Positions 1-16,739 of a DNA stretch of 64,000 bases are shown here, in pieces (positions within the stretch are counted from its first letter, which is position 1; every line of letters starts with the position of its first letter). Under the pieces are notes generated by a model, which was not told the DNA's origin, did not search any database, and worked only from the letters and a program-made list of their open reading frames with translations. The stretch spans positions 5,937,501 through 6,001,500 of the forward strand of contig NC_051103.1 in the NCBI RefSeq assembly GCF_901709675.1, in the 5' to 3' direction. The DNA is from Syngnathus acus (Eukaryota; Chordata; Actinopteri; Syngnathiformes; Syngnathidae). The translations under genes and the position numbers were made by a program.

Positions 1-1
1 C

Positions 2-664
2 CCCATGGCCGCAGCCATGCCGCAACCGTCGCGACGCAGCCACAACAGCAGTGGCGGAGGAGAGCGAGGGGAGCGACGGAGCGACTCCTCCTCCTCGCAC
101 TTGGCAATGGCGCTGGCGATGGGGAGGGACGGGGGGAGGGAGGCGCACCACTCGCCCCATTCCTCCGCTTCGTCGTCCTCCTCGTCTTCCTCCCACCACC
201 AGCGCCACCATCTCCCCCAGCACTACCACCACCAGAGCACACCGCAGTTGTACCGCGAACGGGAGCGGGATCACGACCGGGAACGGGAGAAGGAGAGGGA
301 CTGGCCCGGAGCGCGGGGACCCGGCGGAGATCTGGTCCATCCTCTCCCCTTGCCCTTTTCCCATCACCTGCCCTCGCGCTCCTCCTCTCAGTCCCTCGCC
401 ATGCTACCACCGCCACCCCCGGCCCCTCCGTCCATCTCCGGCCCCTCCTCCTCCTCGTCTTCCTCCTCGTCTTCGCAGGGGGCGGTCTACGGAGGTATTC
501 GGGCCGCCCCCAGTCTGATGGCGCTGAGAAACAGCCCCCAGCCTCTGAGGAGGACGGCGTCCGGCGGGGGACCCGGGGCGGCCGCCGGGCCTGACGCTGT
601 CCTGAGCCGGAGCACCTCGGTCACCTCGCACATCTCCAACGGCTCGCACCTCTCCTACTCCTAA
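2..664 (+). CDS. taok2: TAO kinase 2, C-terminal end (partial; 5' part outside window)
   Basis: This is the open 3' coding end of a gene that enters from the left edge, read in frame 2 and ending at TAA 662-664. The last residues ([13 protein letters not shown], then [15 protein letters not shown]) correspond to the conserved tail of TAO-family STE20 kinases; the TAOK1 tail is very similar. TAO kinases are MAP3Ks that activate p38/JNK modules and act on the cytoskeleton. The kinase domain and coiled coil are not in the window. The visible 220 residues are low complexity: a Ser run, His-rich patches, an Arg/Glu/Asp-rich stretch and a Pro run, so they are probably disordered. The gene lies next to the other 16p11.2-type genes, where human TAOK2 maps, which favours taok2 over taok1 or taok3. 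No splice acceptor is visible, so the exon begins outside the window. Confidence 0.85.
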   Translation, partial: PMAAAMPQPSRRSHNSSGGGERGERRSDSSSSHLAMALAMGRDGGREAHHSPHSSASSSSSSSSHHQRHHLPQHYHHQSTPQLYRERERDHDREREKERDWPGARGPGGDLVHPLPLPFSHHLPSRSSSQSLAMLPPPPPAPPSISGPSSSSSSSSSSQGAVYGGIRAAPSLMALRNSPQPLRRTASGGGPGAAAGPDAVLSRSTSVTSHISNGSHLSYS

Positions 665-3375
665 TCTCGGAGTCCTCAAAACCTTTTGGCTTCAGGAACA
701 CTTTTCCGAGAGATGTTATTTTCCCCCAACTTTCCCCACTTATACTAGAGAATACTGTTAATCACTAAACAATTGGAGACCCCAAAAATCTGTGATTCTG
801 AATGTGACACGAGTACCGCTAGTAGTACGCAGGCTCCCTCTAGTGGTACACGAAAGAATCACTACCTAAATTAATTGGATTATATTCATATTTAAGAACT
901 GTTATTTTAATTCTGAGTAACTTAAGGCACCATTTTGAACAGGAGCTTCATTCCAATCTCAGTTTGCCTGCCTTAGGCCACGAGGACATCGGTGGACACG
1001 TGAGACAAAGCCAGGCCCCATTTTGAGCTGCATCCTGCTCCCTTTATCCACTCAGGGTGGGAGAGAGGAGAGAGGAATGTAACACAAGTCGTATAGTCTT
1101 TTTTTTTTTAAATACTTTTTAGGACTTTTTGTCTCTCTCTCTTCCCTATCAGAGCTGCAGATTGGGCAGCTGCGTCTTCTATGATGTTCTGTGTCGGAAT
1201 GGAGGAACTGAGAAGACAGCTGGGGAAGAACATGAGGCACTTTGTTGTTGTTTTTGGTGTACACACTGTACTTGTATGTAGTGTCCAGATATATAAGCAC
1301 CGTTAATTTAACCAAGAAGAAAACAAAAGAGTGGCTAAAATGAGTCTACTTGAGGCTAATTTAAAAAAAAGAAATTTAATAATTTTTTTGTGTAGGGTTT
1401 AAAAAGAAAAATGTTGCTTGGAACGTCACCAATGCCTTTAGGGATGTCATGTCATCAAAATGTGTCTTTGATGACCACAAGTGAATGTTTGTAAAGAGAG
1501 AAAAGCAGTGTAACAAAGAAGGAAGATATTAATCATTCAGGCATCCATGACGTATAGAGTATCTTAACAGACGTCACTTCAATGCATGAGCTCGATGTGC
1601 AAAAGACATTCGTAAGCGTCACCAAAACATATTTGAAAAGTAATGTAACCGTTTCACCGCGCCACATTTTTTGGATCTATATTGTACATATTTATGTGGA
1701 ATATTATAAGCCGGTTTTATAGAGTTGCGCAGATGCCGACGAGTAATTTTGATATACGGTATTGTATTCAAATCAGTGTTGAATTCCGAGATTTCAGAGC
1801 AAATGATTCCAAAATGCATTTTCTAGAGTTGTCAATATGACCGTAGGCAATCCTGATTGATTGTAGCTGTCGTCGTATCATCGCACTATTTCAACCTGCG
1901 GTTAAAAAGCTGTAAGAAGAAGAAAAAAAAAAAAAATCATATATATACTGTCGGGTTCGTGTGTGAGGTATTAATGATTATTAATAGGGGGTTATTGATA
2001 ATTGTTAATGATTTATGTATGTGTGTAGACCAGTGAAGTCAAGTCATGATGACACTTTTTGAATGACAATAATCAAAAGACACGACAGCAACCTGTTGAA
2101 TATACATTCATGCGTTTTCTATTTCATTTCAGGAGTCATCCGGACAAGCGTGAGGCCATCGGCATTGATAATTTAATCTTCTGAGCATCCTCGAATCGGT
2201 GCAGGTAAAAGTTGATCACACTTCAAAACTTTCAGAGGGGCCAATGCCCCCGCCGCCCCCCCCCCCCCTTCGAACTCCGCCAGAACTTTCCAGGTGGCAA
2301 TTTGTAACAGTGATGGCTTTTTGACAAGCGTACAAAAACTGCCAATGGCCTCAGGTTTGTCTGAATGATAAAATTTGAATTTCTATCTGTTTTATATTAG
2401 CGGTGCTCCGTTCAATCGGCTACTGGCCGATTTCGCTGTATGTGAAATTTCAGGATGACATTAAATGCACCACAGTCTCTCTGCTGCGATCTGCTGATGA
2501 CACTCTTTGAAACTATAAACTGATTGGTTTGATTGGTAAGGTCAAAAGGTCAAATAAGATTAACCTTTAAAGCTAACATTCTGTGTTCATCTTGAAATTT
2601 CACTCCAAAACAGATCCCTAATTTTTTGGTGAGTCGCATGTACATCACATACAGAAGAGGAACGTGGACTCACGTGAACTCTGACCTCCAATTTTTTTTT
2701 TTTTTGGCCACTGGAATGTTTACAGGCTGTTTACAGTTTTTAATTTTCAAGTGTTTTTTTTTTTTTTACTTTGATTCAGGACTACACAAAGCACAGGAGG
2801 ACAATGAAAATGAGAACACATGAACAGGGCCAGGCCTCGACCGAGCCGCCGGCCGGGTCACTTCCGAGCCGGCGGCAGTGACGCTGCTGAGGTCCAAAAG
2901 GTCCTTTCCCCAACCTTCCCTGGAGGTCTAAACGAACTGAATCGGAAAGGAAAACCTCACCGCCGCCGTTGTTTGTTTTGACACCAGAATCTCAGTGCAT
3001 GCATGCGTTAAGACTCCTCAATGAAACAAAAGCTGTCAACATGCTGGGTTGTGTCCTGCGTGGACGACTTGTCAAGTGTGAATCTCTGCAGAAGCAGAAG
3101 GAAGTGGCGAGACGTGCAAGGTATTTTGAACATTTTAATCAAGTATTCCGGGTGTTGGAAACAAAATGGGGTGCTTTAGACTAAAGTTAATAAATTGATA
3201 TGAACACATTTATCCCTTATAAGATCATGTGCTTTCTCAGTCATGGAACAAAAGAGAGAACAGAATACAGACGACAGCCTGGTATTTCACAAATCTTCGA
3301 AAAGATTGTTAGCAGTGTGTGCAGCAGGCCAGAACACAAATAAGGAAACATGTTGACCGTGGGCGCGCTAACGCG
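665..3375 (+). other. taok2 3' UTR and taok2/tubulin intergenic region
   Basis: No convincing coding exon is seen. The stretch is mostly AT-rich with T and A homopolymers and a C run near 2250-2270. A GC-rich patch lies at 2830-2970. An AATAAA at 3189-3194 could end a long taok2 3' UTR of about 2.5 kb. A 71-codon open frame at 2969-3184 has no recognisable domain and is not called. The tubulin 3' UTR enters from the right on the minus strand, so the two genes converge here. Confidence 0.5.
3189..3194 (+). terminator. Candidate polyadenylation signal (taok2)
   Basis: AATAAA lies downstream of the taok2 stop and before the convergent tubulin gene. The assignment rests on position only. Confidence 0.4.
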
Positions 3376-5810
<2,435 letters not shown>

Positions 5811-5960
5811 GTTTGAAGTTTTTCTTCGCTGACGTAAGGTTGTCTGTTGAAGAAATTAACTGCAGTGCTCTGCGGAGGGAAAGAGGCACCAGTACTTATA
5901 GTTGAGCCAGGGGCGGGGCTAGGTTCGAACGTTTGAATTTCTCGCGAGCGGTCCGTTGGT
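5811..5960 (-). promoter_or_regulatory. Alpha-tubulin core promoter and 5' UTR
   Basis: On the minus strand a TATAAG box occupies 5895-5900, about 85 bases upstream of the ATG. That places initiation near 5865-5870 and leaves a 5' UTR of roughly 60 bases before the ATG-only exon. The ATG is followed directly by a splice donor (ATG|GTTAGTG). Inferred from sequence only. Confidence 0.6.
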
Positions 5961-6299
5961 CCTGCTGCATTCACGTGTTCCTCGTAAACATGTAAACCCG
6001 ATTAAGGCCTCGTGTGACTTAAGTGAAATTATAGCTTGGACGTTTCTTTAATGATTAATAGACTGTTCGAGTCTTATCTAGGGGTTTCTGATCTAAAAGC
6101 TTGATAGTTAGTGACAGGAAATAATATTTATCTAAGATACACTGTAGATTTAATTTGGCTCAGATTTTAACCCTGCAGTGAAGTAACCATAGTAGTAACT
6201 ACATAGTTGTGCTCGATTCGTTTTTTATTTATAAATACATTGCCAATAAAATACACGTACTACACACATAATTTTGACTGAAATCTGATGCCTGTTGCA

Positions 6300-7281
6300 A
6301 GACACATGTTTCCAAAATGTAGCTTGTGCAAAAAAAGAGAGAAATGATGTTTTACCGGACCTGACTAACAACTGCATTTAATTTCATGATCAGATAGCTA
6401 ACAAATCGCTGGTTGTAATGTAGACGATCCAAATACGACGCAGTTCCTGCGCCTTTTCTCCATTGTGCTATATGCGACTCTGACATCATTATTGCGGGCC
6501 GACGGGAGGATCGCTGCGCACCGCCCTTTAAGACGGGTCCGAGGCTCGGTCGTTGATGAAAAAAACAAAACAACAACCAAAAAAGTCGTGGCGGCGGTGC
6601 TGGTTCCGAGACGCGGGGGGGAACCGTCTTATTTCGACGTACGGTCCCATCTAGCTGGTTTGGAGGACAACAACAAACCGTGAGTGCATTTTGTGTGAGC
6701 CGACACGCCCGGGCAAAGAAGGAAGGAAGGGTGGGGGAGGAGGACCGCGAGGACGGGGAGGACCGACCGGACTCGAGGCCGCGGGAGACGGAAGTGAGAG
6801 AGGGGGTTGCTCCGAAGAGGAAGCCCTATCCCTTTAAAGAACGAGTGGGCCATAGCGGTGCGAGAAAAGGAGAGGAGGGGTAGAAGAACGAGGAATTAAA
6901 AAAGAAAAGGAAGAAAGACACAGGGAGGGCGGAGGGAGAGCGGGCGATAAAAAAAGAAAGATGACATCCTCGCGGCTGAGCGGCCGAGGTGGGGCGACGG
7001 GCCGCGGCCCGGCGAGAGCGCCGCTCGCTCGGGCCACGGCTTGACTCCGATAGCGAGGCTTCGACAAACACCCGAGTGGCCTAACGGACGAGCTGGGAAA
7101 ACAGAGATTGACTCATTAAAACAAAGCATGTCTTGACGGGCTGACAGATACGTGTCTTATAACCCCGTGTTGCACCAAAAAAATACTTTTATTTCACGCA
7201 GGATGGCTTGGACGTGTAGTCTTGTGAAATTTCGACGTGGGCTTATAAGGGAAGTCGAGCTAATGTGATTTTTTTTTTTAG
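6300..7281 (+). promoter_or_regulatory. GC-rich promoter/5' UTR region of maz
   Basis: Between the divergent tubulin and maz genes the composition changes from AT-rich to GC- and CpG-rich (about 6480-7080), with purine-rich G runs. This looks like a CpG-island promoter. A pyrimidine tract with acceptor TAG ends at 7281, so the first maz coding exon probably starts near 7282 and a noncoding first exon lies upstream. No TATA box is evident on the plus strand. Confidence 0.45.
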
Positions 7282-7595
7282 CGGTGGCCTGATTCTCGTT
7301 GAATTAATCCAAGTCAAATATCCGAATCTGCAGGGCGAAAGGCATCTCGGTGCTACCCGGCCTACGTGCGTCCACTGTTGCGCCCATTTGGTTTCACCGC
7401 ATCATGCCGCCCCCTTGACATCACCACTTTTCTCTTCACCGTTTTTTGGTTGAGACCCACCGTTGCTTTATTCTGTTTTTCAACGTTGGGTGTGGTCATT
7501 TCTTTTTCGAGGGCCGACCCCAAAACAATGCGAAAGCTGCCCTCCTCGATCTCAACCAGGAGCTGATTTTATAATCTCCATCTCAGTGGTGCAAA

Positions 7596-10500
7596 ATGGA
7601 TGCTGCGTGGAGCAATTTCCTCTTCCAGGTAGGCTTGGTGAGAACCTCTCTTTTGTTCTTGTTATTCTTAATTGGACTCAGTGGCAGCAACTATCAGCAA
7701 TGCTGCAGTGGCGAGTAGTGTGCACTTTTGGTGATGATGGCTTCTTGTCTCTCCAGAATGCTCCCACCCAAAACCAAGTGGAGGGGGGCCTCCAATCGGA
7801 GCTCATGTCGGTCCACACGAGCTCTCCCCAAACCCCACCCACCGAGCACATAGCTCAGCCTCCCTCCACCGTGGACACCACCGCGCTCAAAGAGGAGCCC
7901 ATGCCCATCGAGGTCCATGGAGCTGATCCACACCCTGCTGCCACTTCATTAGGTACACCAATGACTTGATCACTTCACATAAACCACCACCGTCATGATT
8001 ACTACTATCGTAAAATCATGTGAATAGCACATATTATTATGCCCCCCCCCCCGCCCCTAAAAAAAATTAGAAAATATTTTTTTTCCTCTGCACCTGTGTC
8101 TCCAATAATATGAATAAATCAAATGAAAACATACCAATACATTAGTTTTACTAAGCTAGTGGTTTTAGCAAACCGGGGTCTTTTATTGGAGAAGTTATTG
8201 ACAGTCTTTTTTTTTTTTTTTTCCCTCGGCGCAGTGAAGCCCATGTCCCGGCCAGGCCGCGTGCCGCACATCTGTGCCATCTGCAACAAGCAGTTCAAGA
8301 ACAACTACAACCTTCGGCGGCACCAATCGGTCCACACAGGGGTACGCATGAAGGACAGGGCCAGGGAGCAGGCGCAGGGGGTGCAGGAGGGAGCCGCTGG
8401 CCAGGTGCTCACGGTGGTCCCGTCGGTGATGGCGGTGGGGGCTGGAGGGAGGGCGGAGAGGACCTCCGGAGTGCCCCTCACCCTGCTGCACCTCTCCGCC
8501 CTCCCCCTTCTCGCCCCTGCCGGCGTGCTGACGGGTGCCCAGCAGCCGCATCTGGGTAGTCAGGATGGTGAAGGGGTTGCCATGCCCGACGTAATGGCTA
8601 GTGTTAACCCCCATGCTCCGCCTCCTGCTGCTGTCGTCATGGCCACAGGGGCGACAGTACAGGTGGGTCAGGCCAGGATGGCTGTTGTTGACCCCGAACC
8701 TTCAAGCATGTTGTTTCTTGAACCGCGAGCCACGGGGATGGTCGACTTGGGCCCTCGCGTTGTCACCTGAAAACCTCCCCCCGTGTGTTGCGGTTGGCGG
8801 CGGTGGATAGCAAAAGCCTGCACACCCCCTGCGCAAATGGCAGCTTTAAAACGGGAAGCTAAATCTTTGCAAAGCTTTTTCCACCGTGAGTACGAAGTAG
8901 AACTTTTTCAAACCCAATAAGGGGAAAAAACTCAAGTACCACCACATTTATTTTTTTCTTCCCCTTGCTAAAGTATTTTCTTTTTTTTCCTATTTAGTAG
9001 TAGTCACATATCTTTTAATGTGAACAGGGGTGTGTAGACTTTTTGGATCCACTTTACAAGTCATCGTGAAGGAACGAGGGACCATAAAGCCACTCCATCC
9101 CCGTAGCCAAGTTTAAGAAACGTGCCAGCAGTCACCACCACGCTCCCCTGCATGTTCTCCGCAAACAAAAAAGAAGCACTCTTAACGTTCGGACCAAATA
9201 TTCACGCGACGAGGAACTGTTAATATGAATCCAAGTCATGCAGGTTTTGGAAATGCGCAAAAGTTGATCGGAGGCAACTGGCCTCTTGTTGGCGTTTGAA
9301 GACGTTTCATTCAAAATGCTACTTCAGTTCTAAATTTTGAAACCAATCTGGTTCTGAAAATGGATTTGAAGGAATTTAAAATTGAAGAAGCGTTTTGGAT
9401 GAAAGATGTTCAACAGTTGCCTCCCTTCCACATTTGCCTGTTTGTTAATCAAAACTAAACATGGGTGTCTTTGCATGATTTCAACATTCTGACTTGTTTT
9501 ATTGTTTTGCCTCTGAACTCTTGATGGCATGTTTTTACGCGCCTTTCCCCTCAGCGGCCGGCCAATCAGAACCCCACGCCGGTGAGGAAGAACCACGCGT
9601 GCGAGACGTGCGGCAAAGCCTTCCGCGACGTTTACCACCTCAACCGCCACCGCCTGTCCCACTCGGACGAGAAGCCCTTCTCCTGTCCCATCTGCCAGCA
9701 GCGCTTCAAGAGGAAGGACCGCATGAGTCACCACGTGCGCTCGCACCAGGGCGGCGTGGAGAAGCCTTACATCTGCCCCCACTGCAGCAAAGCCTTCTCC
9801 AGGTGAGGAACATGGCCGCCGTCTGAGAGTGATCAAAATGGATGTGATCAAGTGTTTTCCCCCTTTCTTTTCATCTCAAGACCTGACCATCTCAACAGTC
9901 ATGTGCGACAGGTGCACTCCTCAGAGCGGCCCTTCAAATGCCCGGTATGTTCTCTAGGATCCAGATCTACCAGGGATTGGTGGAAATCTGCAATATTAAG
10001 AAATGTACAGTACTCAGCTGTGAACTGAAAGTCATAAAGCATCGCCACATCATAAAGATGAAAATACCGGAAAGGAAAAAATCTGTGCTCAAGGTCGAAA
10101 TTGCCGAATATTCTGCTTTGATAATTCCATTGATATTTCTTTAGTCGAAGAATTATGATTTTTGAAATAATGGGTCACATTATTGACATTACACGTTCCT
10201 TTTCCGTTTCTTTGTCCGACCCAGACGTGCGAGTCCAGCTTTGCCACCAAGGACCGCTTACGCGCGCACATGATTCGGCACGAGGAAAAGGTCCCGTGCC
10301 ACATCTGCGGCAAGCTCTTGTCGGCCGCTTACATCACGGATCACATGAGGGTGCACAACCAGTCGCAGCACCACGTCTGCCATCTGTGCAACCGCAGTAA
10401 GTCCACGCTAAGCAAGACTTTGTCGCGTCCGATGTCATTTGGCACTCTTTTCCTCTCAGGCTTCACCACGCTGACCTACCTGCGCGTCCACGCTCAAAAG

Positions 10501-10803
10501 CACCACGGCCAGGAATGGAAGGACAGCCCCGGAGGGTTCGGCGGAGCAGGGTCCGGCGGCGTGCTGGTCTGCCATCTATGCGGCGTCCACTGCAAGACGC
10601 CCACCCAGCTCCAGGGCCACATGGGCACCCACAGCAGCAGCCAGAGCGCCCAGAGCCCCGCCACCTCCAACGTGGCCGCCAGCAGCTCCATTTCCCTCAG
10701 CAACATGGTGACGGCGCCCACCGTCTACGTCACGGGCGGCACGGTGGTGGACCTGCTGGTCACGGACTGCTCGAGCATTGCGGCGCCGCAGTCGCAGAGT
10801 TAG
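7596..10803 (+). CDS. maz: MYC-associated zinc finger protein (C2H2 transcription factor)
   Basis: Seven coding exons: 7596-7628, 7757-7952, 8235-8662, 9555-9802, 9881-9944, 10225-10396 and 10460-10803 (TAG). Phases join cleanly to 1485 nt, or 494 residues. The N terminus MDAAWSNFLFQ resembles the alternative MAZ and VEZF1 starts. C2H2 fingers follow: one near residues 88-110 (ICAICNKQF), then a block from about 233 on (HACETCGKAFRDVYHLNRH; CPICQQRFKRKDRM; CPHCSKAFSRPDHLNSH; an ATKDRLRAH finger; CHICGKLLSAAYITDH), plus two C-terminal fingers (FTTLTYLRVH and CHLCGVHCKTPTQL) as in the longer MAZ form. Residues 110-219 and the tail are Ala/Gly/Val/Pro-rich. MAZ binds G-rich promoter sequences and contributes to chromatin insulation. 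VEZF1 and PATZ1 are the nearest alternatives; the C-terminal fingers and the neighbours favour maz. Confidence 0.93.
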
Positions 10804-12880
10804 CGACGGCGGCAATTACTTCAAGTCCTTGAAATCAAAAGAGGGCAAGGTAAGAGAAGTGATGCGTCCATGCTAATCCGTTTACAGTAATCGGTCAAAG
10901 TTGGAGCATCAGAAACACGTTGCATTTCGACACACTTGCATTTCAGACGAGCTTGGATGTCTAATAATAATTTTAAACAGTGGCAGGTTGTTTGAAATAA
11001 AAAATAGTTACACGGGCCAGCATCCTTGATCCTCGCATCCAGCTCGACTGATGACAACTTTGCTCTCCTGCGCGTCCGTCGCTGTAATTACAAGAACTTC
11101 TCCTCTCTCGCCCTCACCTTTAGCATTGGCTGCTCTGTTTAACTCACACCAGCGCAGATCTTACCTCTTTTTTTGTCTTCTTAGATTTTTTTTTTAAGCT
11201 CACTGACTCAAAATATTTAGTGCTTGTGTTAAGAATGAGAATTAGCACACTGAGGAAAAAAAACAAAACTAGAAGGGAAGTTGTGTGTTTGTGTGGACGA
11301 GGCAGGGCTTCTTTAGCATGTTAGCTTGTTTGTTCAGAGTTTTAACAACAAATCTTTATACTAAAGTGGTTACATTAGTTTAGTAATTAGCGGTATGGCA
11401 TTGTAGGCGGTATACTTCTCGGTACAGAGTACAGAGGGCGCCATAGAGCAACGCGCAGGCCCTTTCGCACTGCACTTAGGAGTAACTGGAAACAGCATGC
11501 AGAAAATGGAGGGGAAAAAATATTTTTGCTACTTCCTGTTGTGTTGCTTTGGGCAAGTTTGCATAACGCCGCGGCAACCAAGTGCAGTTTGTAAGCGCCT
11601 ACAGTGAAACCTCCAAAGGTTGATCCAACCTGACGTGGGATCAGTTGCGATGTTCAATGAAAAACGAGATGCGGTTCCTGTGAAGAAATTAGGTTTGGAC
11701 TCATATTTCGAAAACGACTTTGGAGGTCTCACTGTCGTCGTTTGGTTTGTGAGGATGAAAATGAGTTTTCTTGCGCTAAAGTCTTCCTCTCCGGGTCGCG
11801 CCAAGAAAAAACAAAACAAAAAAAACGATGACTTTGAATCAACACTTCAAGCTTTTGATACTGCGACTCTTGCACCTGTAAGAAAGAAAAGAAAAAAAAC
11901 TTTTGCATGAAAGCAATCTGAATCGGCTTCTCAGCGCAAAATGAACTTTGAGTGCTTTCACTAAGGTTGTAAACAATAATATTTACATGTTGATTTTGTT
12001 TTAAAAAATGAACCTTGTTGGCCATCTGTTTGATTGTAACTGTTATTGCCATAGTCTTTTTTTTTTTCTTCTTTTTTTCCTGTTATTATTTTCTCTACCT
12101 GCCAATCCAACGAGTAAATGTTAGCCATTAGATTTAGTGTATAGCACCTAACATAAACTTTTATCATTTGACGTGGATCTCGCCGGTGTCGCGGAGGAAG
12201 GGCTTTAAGTCAAGAAGCGCCACAGCAAGTTGACAAACAACAATTTCTGCTTTTGTACTTTTTCAGTTTTGAGTGAATGTTACCGTTGATTGCTTTTGCG
12301 TTGTGTTTAAACTGTGTTCTTCCTTCCTTCCTTCCTTCCTATTGAGGAAAGTTGTCATGTACTAAACAATAATTTTACATTTACACTAAGAGAAAAAAAA
12401 TACCTCTAGAAATCTGTACGGCTCTTGTGATAAATCTTAATGCCTTATCATACTCAACTGCATTTTATGATGATCAGATCATAGTCATGGGATTCATTAA
12501 GAATATTAATGGGATGTATTTATATTTATATTTTTATATTTCTCAACAGTATGCATGTCCAAAAGGTTAGTGCAAAAACAGAGGGGGAGAAAAGATGCTT
12601 ATTACAGTCATACAATTTCGGTTATTTTGTAGATGAGGTAGAGATCATGTTCTTGTTTTGTAATTTGGACAATTTCAAGTAAAATGGGTAAACATGCACT
12701 GTGTTGTTTTCATCTGTTCGCTAACAAAAAAGAAAGAAGTCGGTAAATGTAAGCATTTGTGTTTAATATGCTTTAATCCAGGAATTTTCTTTACCAGCAT
12801 CACTGCTCGTAATCTTGCCTTAATCTCGGTTTTAATCTCTTTGCGAGGGGAATAAAAATGCAATATTTTGAAAAGCAATG
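10804..12880 (+). other. maz 3' UTR and flank
   Basis: No gene is seen. The DNA is AT-rich, with T runs and a short TTCC repeat near 12322-12340. An AATAAA at 12851-12856 is a good candidate end for maz transcripts and would imply a 3' UTR of about 2 kb. Small open frames on both strands lack domains or codon signal. Confidence 0.5.
12851..12856 (+). terminator. Candidate polyadenylation signal (maz)
   Basis: AATAAA in the downstream flank of maz, the clearest canonical signal before the GC-rich upstream region of tlcd3b. Confidence 0.45.
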
Positions 12881-12899
12881 AGTTAGGATTGGGGAACAA

Positions 12900-14673
12900 C
12901 ATTTGGACCGCTGATTAAGTCTTGAATCTGACAAGTACTTTTGACACCCGTGCAAACAACATCCATGGAGCAGAATCGACTGTGGCTCCATGCAAGGTTG
13001 GGGTTCGTGAGTTGCGGCGGTGCTGCTACTGTGGATGCATGGGGAGAAAATGAAATGCAGTAGGGGAGACAGCGAGTGTTGCAAAACCTCGTCATGACTC
13101 GATGCTGCTGTTAGCAAGTAGCTGGCGCAGCAGTCCGCTGACTGTTGAGTCAACAGCAGCAAGAGAGCGAGACACACACACACACACACACCGACACACA
13201 CAACAGATGCAATGACACGGGCACCGGACCGCTCCTTCGACGACTGACAATCCCCTCCCAAAGATTTTATTTTTGTGCGTTTGCTTAGACATTTATACAA
13301 ATTGATCGCTGAATGCGTCCATACTTGTGCGAGCGAGTGAGCTTGCTGCTGATTTCGATCGAACTTGCTGCAAGCTAGCTGTTAGCTGGCTGGCTAGCTG
13401 CTAACCCTGCAGGCATCCAAGTGGCCGCACAAAACATGTGGATCGTCGCGGCGGAGACCCCCGGGACCACTCTAGCTTTACTCCGCGGGACGCGAGTTTC
13501 AAGCGGCCGCTGACTGGACGCCACCAAAGCCTCTGTGTAAATATCCGTCTTATTTTGACCCGTTTCCTCCCTCCCCGCTCGAGACATGTGCACCGAACTC
13601 CTGCCTGCTAGCGGCGACGGGTTAGCTCGGCGGCGGCTAGTGCTAACTGCTACAAACAAATAACAAGTAAAGTGTCGCCACAGTGTGTAACAAAACATAT
13701 TTTCCACACCTTTAACACGTTAACAGCCTCGTCTCTGGTGCAGCCTCGTTTTTATTCCTTATGAAAAAAAATCCCACTTGTAAAGTAAGAAGCATGTTTA
13801 GCCGGCGGGGACTCGCTGGTTGACATTGGCTAATGTTAGCCCGCCGGGTTTAGCGTCATTGTTAACACAAATGACCTGCACTGTTGCATTGTTTCCAAAT
13901 TTAGGCACTTATTTGACACTTTGGATGGAAAAAAATCAAACGACAGAATCCCAAACAAAAATGCAAATATAAAGTGTATGCACAGATAAGTTATGGAGCT
14001 TCTACCATCAAATGGTAGATCATTTAATTGTTCTTTGTATGTAGCTTGCCGAGTTAGGTGAAGGTAAATACATCATTTTAAAATAAACAATCTCCACACG
14101 AATTACATGCACATTGTTCATATAGGGTTAAGTCATACTTCACTTACCTTACTGATACCTACAGTAAATACAGATATAATGCTGTCAAATTTGAATCATC
14201 AACCTTTGCCGTAACAAGTCTCGGATCCATAGTCCAAGATGATGCTGCCAGGAATTTTCAGCACAATTTCTGTGATGCAATGTGCATGTGGCTAATGGAT
14301 GTCAACTTTTTAATGAGTCAGCTGTCCAGTGGAAGCGAAACCACTTGGAAACCCGACTCAATAAATGGGACAGCAGGTCTTACTGTCATCAGAATGCGGC
14401 GATGCTGATGACATCACTTCACCGATTGACTTTCAGTTTGTCTTTGAGTTGATTGTAGGAATTTGATAATGAGCTTTTTAATCATGCCCATCATAACGCG
14501 TAAATTGTTTTCAACACTTCTCTTGAGTTCTTCCTCCTGTTGGACTCGGCACGATCGATACATGCTGATACTTGTCGCTCTTTGACCTCTTGCAGGGAGG
14601 AGAAAGAGCAACAAATCTCCAGGACCAGATTGCCCTCCCAACTTTTTGCCTCTCAGACAGACGGCGTGGGACC
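12900..14673 (+). promoter_or_regulatory. tlcd3b upstream region and probable 5' UTR exon
   Basis: A CA microsatellite (13172-13191) is followed by a GC-richer stretch, 13320-13860, with many GCTAGC/GTTAGC words, probably the tlcd3b promoter and first noncoding exon. An acceptor-like sequence ending in CAG lies shortly before the start ATG (near 14595). The exact transcription start cannot be fixed from sequence. Confidence 0.35.

Positions 14674-16739
<2,066 letters not shown>

Noticed and set aside
2969-3184. 71-codon open frame downstream of taok2
   Set aside because: No domain, no splice support, and it overlaps the probable taok2 3' UTR and polyadenylation signal.
9330-9851. 173-codon minus-strand frame opposite maz exon 4
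   Set aside because: Antisense shadow of a zinc-finger exon; it runs into intron sequence.
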